NCBI GenBank assembly: GCA_903930095.1
Contig: CAIYXE010000236.1
Coordinates: 1-7,690 of the forward strand
Source of the DNA: an uncultured Hyphomicrobiales bacterium
Lineage (GTDB): Bacteria > Pseudomonadota > Alphaproteobacteria > Rhizobiales > Aestuariivirgaceae
Direction: 5' to 3'
DNA length: 7,690 nucleotides
The translations under genes were made by a program, and so were the position numbers. Shown piece after piece: positions 6,012 through 7,690 of this stretch. The stretch's first letter is position 1, and every line of letters starts with the position of its first letter. The notes beneath the pieces are model-generated. The model searched no databases. It saw only the letters and a program-made list of their open reading frames with translations, and was not told where the DNA came from.

Positions 6012-7250
6012 CTACGGCGCAAGCGGTGGCAGCACCTCAATGGCCAGGCTATCCAGAGCTATCAATCCCCTCATATTCTGGGTTGCATCCTGGGACCGCT
6101 GGCTCTCGAGCCTCAGCAGCTGGTCAGGGCAATCGGCCTCCGGGACAATGAAATCATGCTCGAACAGGATCCACTGCCCCGATTCCGGGAGGGTCGCTGT
6201 TTCATCGACGAAGGCCGGCTGCGCGCCGTTCCGGCAGTAGAGGCGAAACACGATGCCGGACAGGGACTGGAAGTTCTCGAACTTGACTTCGCCCGACAGG
6301 CGGTGGCGGCCGGGCCTGAGCCTCAGCATCTGGGAGACGTTCCGGAAGCTGCCCTCGAAATCCTGAAAGTTGATCTGCAGCGTCTGGTCCATGCTGGCCG
6401 TGCTGCGGGGGAACCGCCGCCAGGTGAAGCTGGGACTTGGCGTGACCGTCCAGTCGAAGTGAAGACTTCTCACCTCCTCGTCGAAGCGGCCGTCATAGAT
6501 CAGCTTGACCTTCTTTGTCTCGTCATCGCTGAGGCTCGACAGCCAGACAGCGTAGGCCTGGTCGATCTCATTCTTCTTGATATGCGAATCGATCAGCAGG
6601 CGAAGTTCCTCCGGGCTCGGTGGAGCGCCCAGACCGCGAAGATCGGCGAAGAGCTTCTGCGTGATCCCTGCCTTGCCTTGCGAAACGGTGTAATCGAGAA
6701 ACTGCCGCCGCCAGGGCGGGTAGCCGGCCAGCATCAGGGAGACGACGTTGCGGCCCTCGGGGTCCGCGGCGATGTCCGCGACGATGGCGAAAAGCGGACC
6801 TTCCAGCCGGGGCCTGGCGCGAATCAGCCCGTCCAGCTTGCTCATCGCCCCACTGAAATCGCGCCGCTCGAGCAGGATCGGGAGCGCCTCGGCCTGAACC
6901 GCCGTCGCGCGCGGCTGCATGCGGCCGGCAATCAGCTTCAGCCTGTCGGATGCCTCCTTGTCCCCGCGGAGCCCCGCGATCCGGGCAAGGGCGATCAGGG
7001 GATTGGCATCGGAAGGGTTTCGGGCGAAGGCGGCCTGCGCGTCCTGCCAGGCATCCGTGAGCTCGCCAGGGGAAAGCCTCTCCAGCGCCGCGAGGTCAGG
7101 CACGGGCATGGGGCCGCCGCCGCGGCCAATGGCGTCCATCAGCGCCAGATAGACCGTGAAGGCAAGGAACATGAGGCCGAGAGGCAGCACCAGGAACCCC
7201 AGGAGCGGCCGCTGCTTCAGACGCCGCCCCTGTCCGGCTGCCGTCACCAT
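6012..7250 (-). CDS. Membrane-anchored protein with TPR-like region and C-terminal beta-sandwich-like domain
   Basis: I do not recognise a named family. The 412-residue product starts with a basic stretch (QGRRLKQR) and one membrane helix at about 16-38, so the rest is probably periplasmic. Residues about 60-240 are helical and Ala/Leu-rich, with TPR-like spacing (for example NPLIALARIAGLRGD near 83-97 and ALPILLERRDFSGAMSKLDGLI near 122-143). From about 264 the protein becomes rich in Phe, Trp and beta-type patterns: FDWTV, FPRSTASMDQTLQINF, LRPGRHRLSGEV and SGQWILFEHDF, ending with ALDSLAIEV. This resembles jelly-roll or carbohydrate-binding sandwich domains, which is inference. ATG 7250 is preferred because it overlaps the upstream stop by seven bases (ATGGTGA) and directly precedes the membrane helix. 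An in-frame start at 7400 lies inside the upstream gene and adds an implausible Cys/His/Trp-rich leader. The location next to polysaccharide genes hints at a role in export or modification. Confidence 0.75.
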   Translation of the reverse strand: MVTAAGQGRRLKQRPLLGFLVLPLGLMFLAFTVYLALMDAIGRGGGPMPVPDLAALERLSPGELTDAWQDAQAAFARNPSDANPLIALARIAGLRGDKEASDRLKLIAGRMQPRATAVQAEALPILLERRDFSGAMSKLDGLIRARPRLEGPLFAIVADIAADPEGRNVVSLMLAGYPPWRRQFLDYTVSQGKAGITQKLFADLRGLGAPPSPEELRLLIDSHIKKNEIDQAYAVWLSSLSDDETKKVKLIYDGRFDEEVRSLHFDWTVTPSPSFTWRRFPRSTASMDQTLQINFQDFEGSFRNVSQMLRLRPGRHRLSGEVKFENFQSLSGIVFRLYCRNGAQPAFVDETATLPESGQWILFEHDFIVPEADCPDQLLRLESQRSQDATQNMRGLIALDSLAIEVLPPLAP

Positions 7251-7690
7251 GAGATCAAGCCGATCGTAAGCTTCGCATAACGCTCGATCGAGTTGCCGAA
7301 AGGCTCGCCCAGAACATAGCGCCAGGCCACCAGGACACCAAGCACCACGCCAGTCCCCATGATGGCCATCCTGCCAGCACCGAAGATGGCCGGAAGACAT
7401 GACACCAGCAGTCTCCGGACCTCGGCAAAGTTGGGGAGGAACTTCGGACCTGCGGCAGGCGCTTTCTTCGGTTTGATGACCTTCGCCTGGCCCTTCACGA
7501 ACCTGGCATCAAAACCGGGCGGTTGGGGCCTTCCGGAGGCCAGCGGCTTGCCGCTCTCGATGGCTTCACAGGCTTCGATCACTTTCGGAAGATGATTGCG
7601 CTCGATGACATGGGCGTTGCGGTCCGGATGAAGCCATTTGAGCAGCAGACGCTTGTGTTCACGTACATCTGCCGCCGGAGCACCCGCGGC
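7244..7690 (-). CDS. J-domain-like protein with C-terminal membrane segment (N-terminus outside window)
   Basis: The frame is open to the window edge, so the N-terminus is missing; 148 residues are visible. Counting from the edge, HKRLLLKWLHPDRN at residues 12-25 contains the HPD motif (21-23) after a helix of basic and hydrophobic residues, the hallmark of J-domains. The following helix (HLPKVIEACEAIES, about 33-46) fits J-domain helix III. J-domains stimulate DnaK-type chaperones. A basic, Pro-rich linker follows (KPKKAPAAGPK near 73-83), then a hydrophobic segment at about 108-126 and a short tail ending GLISW. This order suggests a membrane-tethered J-protein with a cytoplasmic J-domain. 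A GTG at 7582 could start a shorter protein but would cut off the HPD motif, so it is unlikely to be the real start. The stop overlaps the next gene by seven bases, indicating one transcript. Confidence 0.7.
   Translation of the reverse strand, partial: AAGAPAADVREHKRLLLKWLHPDRNAHVIERNHLPKVIEACEAIESGKPLASGRPQPPGFDARFVKGQAKVIKPKKAPAAGPKFLPNFAEVRRLLVSCLPAIFGAGRMAIMGTGVVLGVLVAWRYVLGEPFGNSIERYAKLTIGLISW

Noticed and set aside
6156..7280. 374-codon plus-strand open frame opposite the TPR-like gene
   Set aside because: The minus strand has a membrane helix, a coupled start and coherent domains. The plus-strand product is Arg/Glu/Gln-rich without structure typical of a real protein.

Overview
The window looks like part of an exopolysaccharide or lipopolysaccharide locus from a GC-rich proteobacterium. 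The protein families and the small FecR-like secreted protein fit an alphaproteobacterium best, but no marker here fixes the order or genus. Both ends cut through genes.

Left half (1-4459), plus strand: a tightly packed cluster for making and using GDP-L-fucose. It begins with the last 47 residues of a ManC/AlgA-type mannose-1-phosphate guanylyltransferase. Next are an initiating polyprenyl-phosphate sugar-1-phosphate transferase, GDP-mannose 4,6-dehydratase (gmd), a WcaE-like family 2 glycosyltransferase and GDP-L-fucose synthase (fcl). The logic is GDP-mannose (ManC) to GDP-4-keto-6-deoxymannose (Gmd) to GDP-L-fucose (Fcl). The sugar transferase starts a repeat unit on undecaprenyl phosphate and the GT2 enzyme adds a sugar. 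Start and stop codons overlap at two of the four junctions, and a third gap is only 10 bases. The start of the sugar transferase gene appears to be split between two frames by a missing base near 236-239.

Middle (4460-6011): a convergent junction with a small GCAA-loop hairpin, then a minus-strand gene for a secreted or anchored protein with two FecR-like units, each carrying a Cys pair at identical spacing. Upstream of it lie a good TTGACA promoter candidate, a short inverted repeat and about 550 bases with no convincing gene. That stretch holds an 11-copy pentanucleotide repeat (RCTGC) at 5816-5870.

Right end (6012-7690), minus strand: two genes overlapping by 7 bases. The upstream one, cut by the window edge, encodes a J-domain-like protein (HPD motif visible) with a C-terminal membrane segment. 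The downstream one encodes a membrane-anchored protein with a TPR-like helical part and a predicted C-terminal beta-sandwich. Neither has a function that can be named with confidence. Their nearness to the polysaccharide genes suggests, but does not show, a role in envelope polysaccharide assembly.
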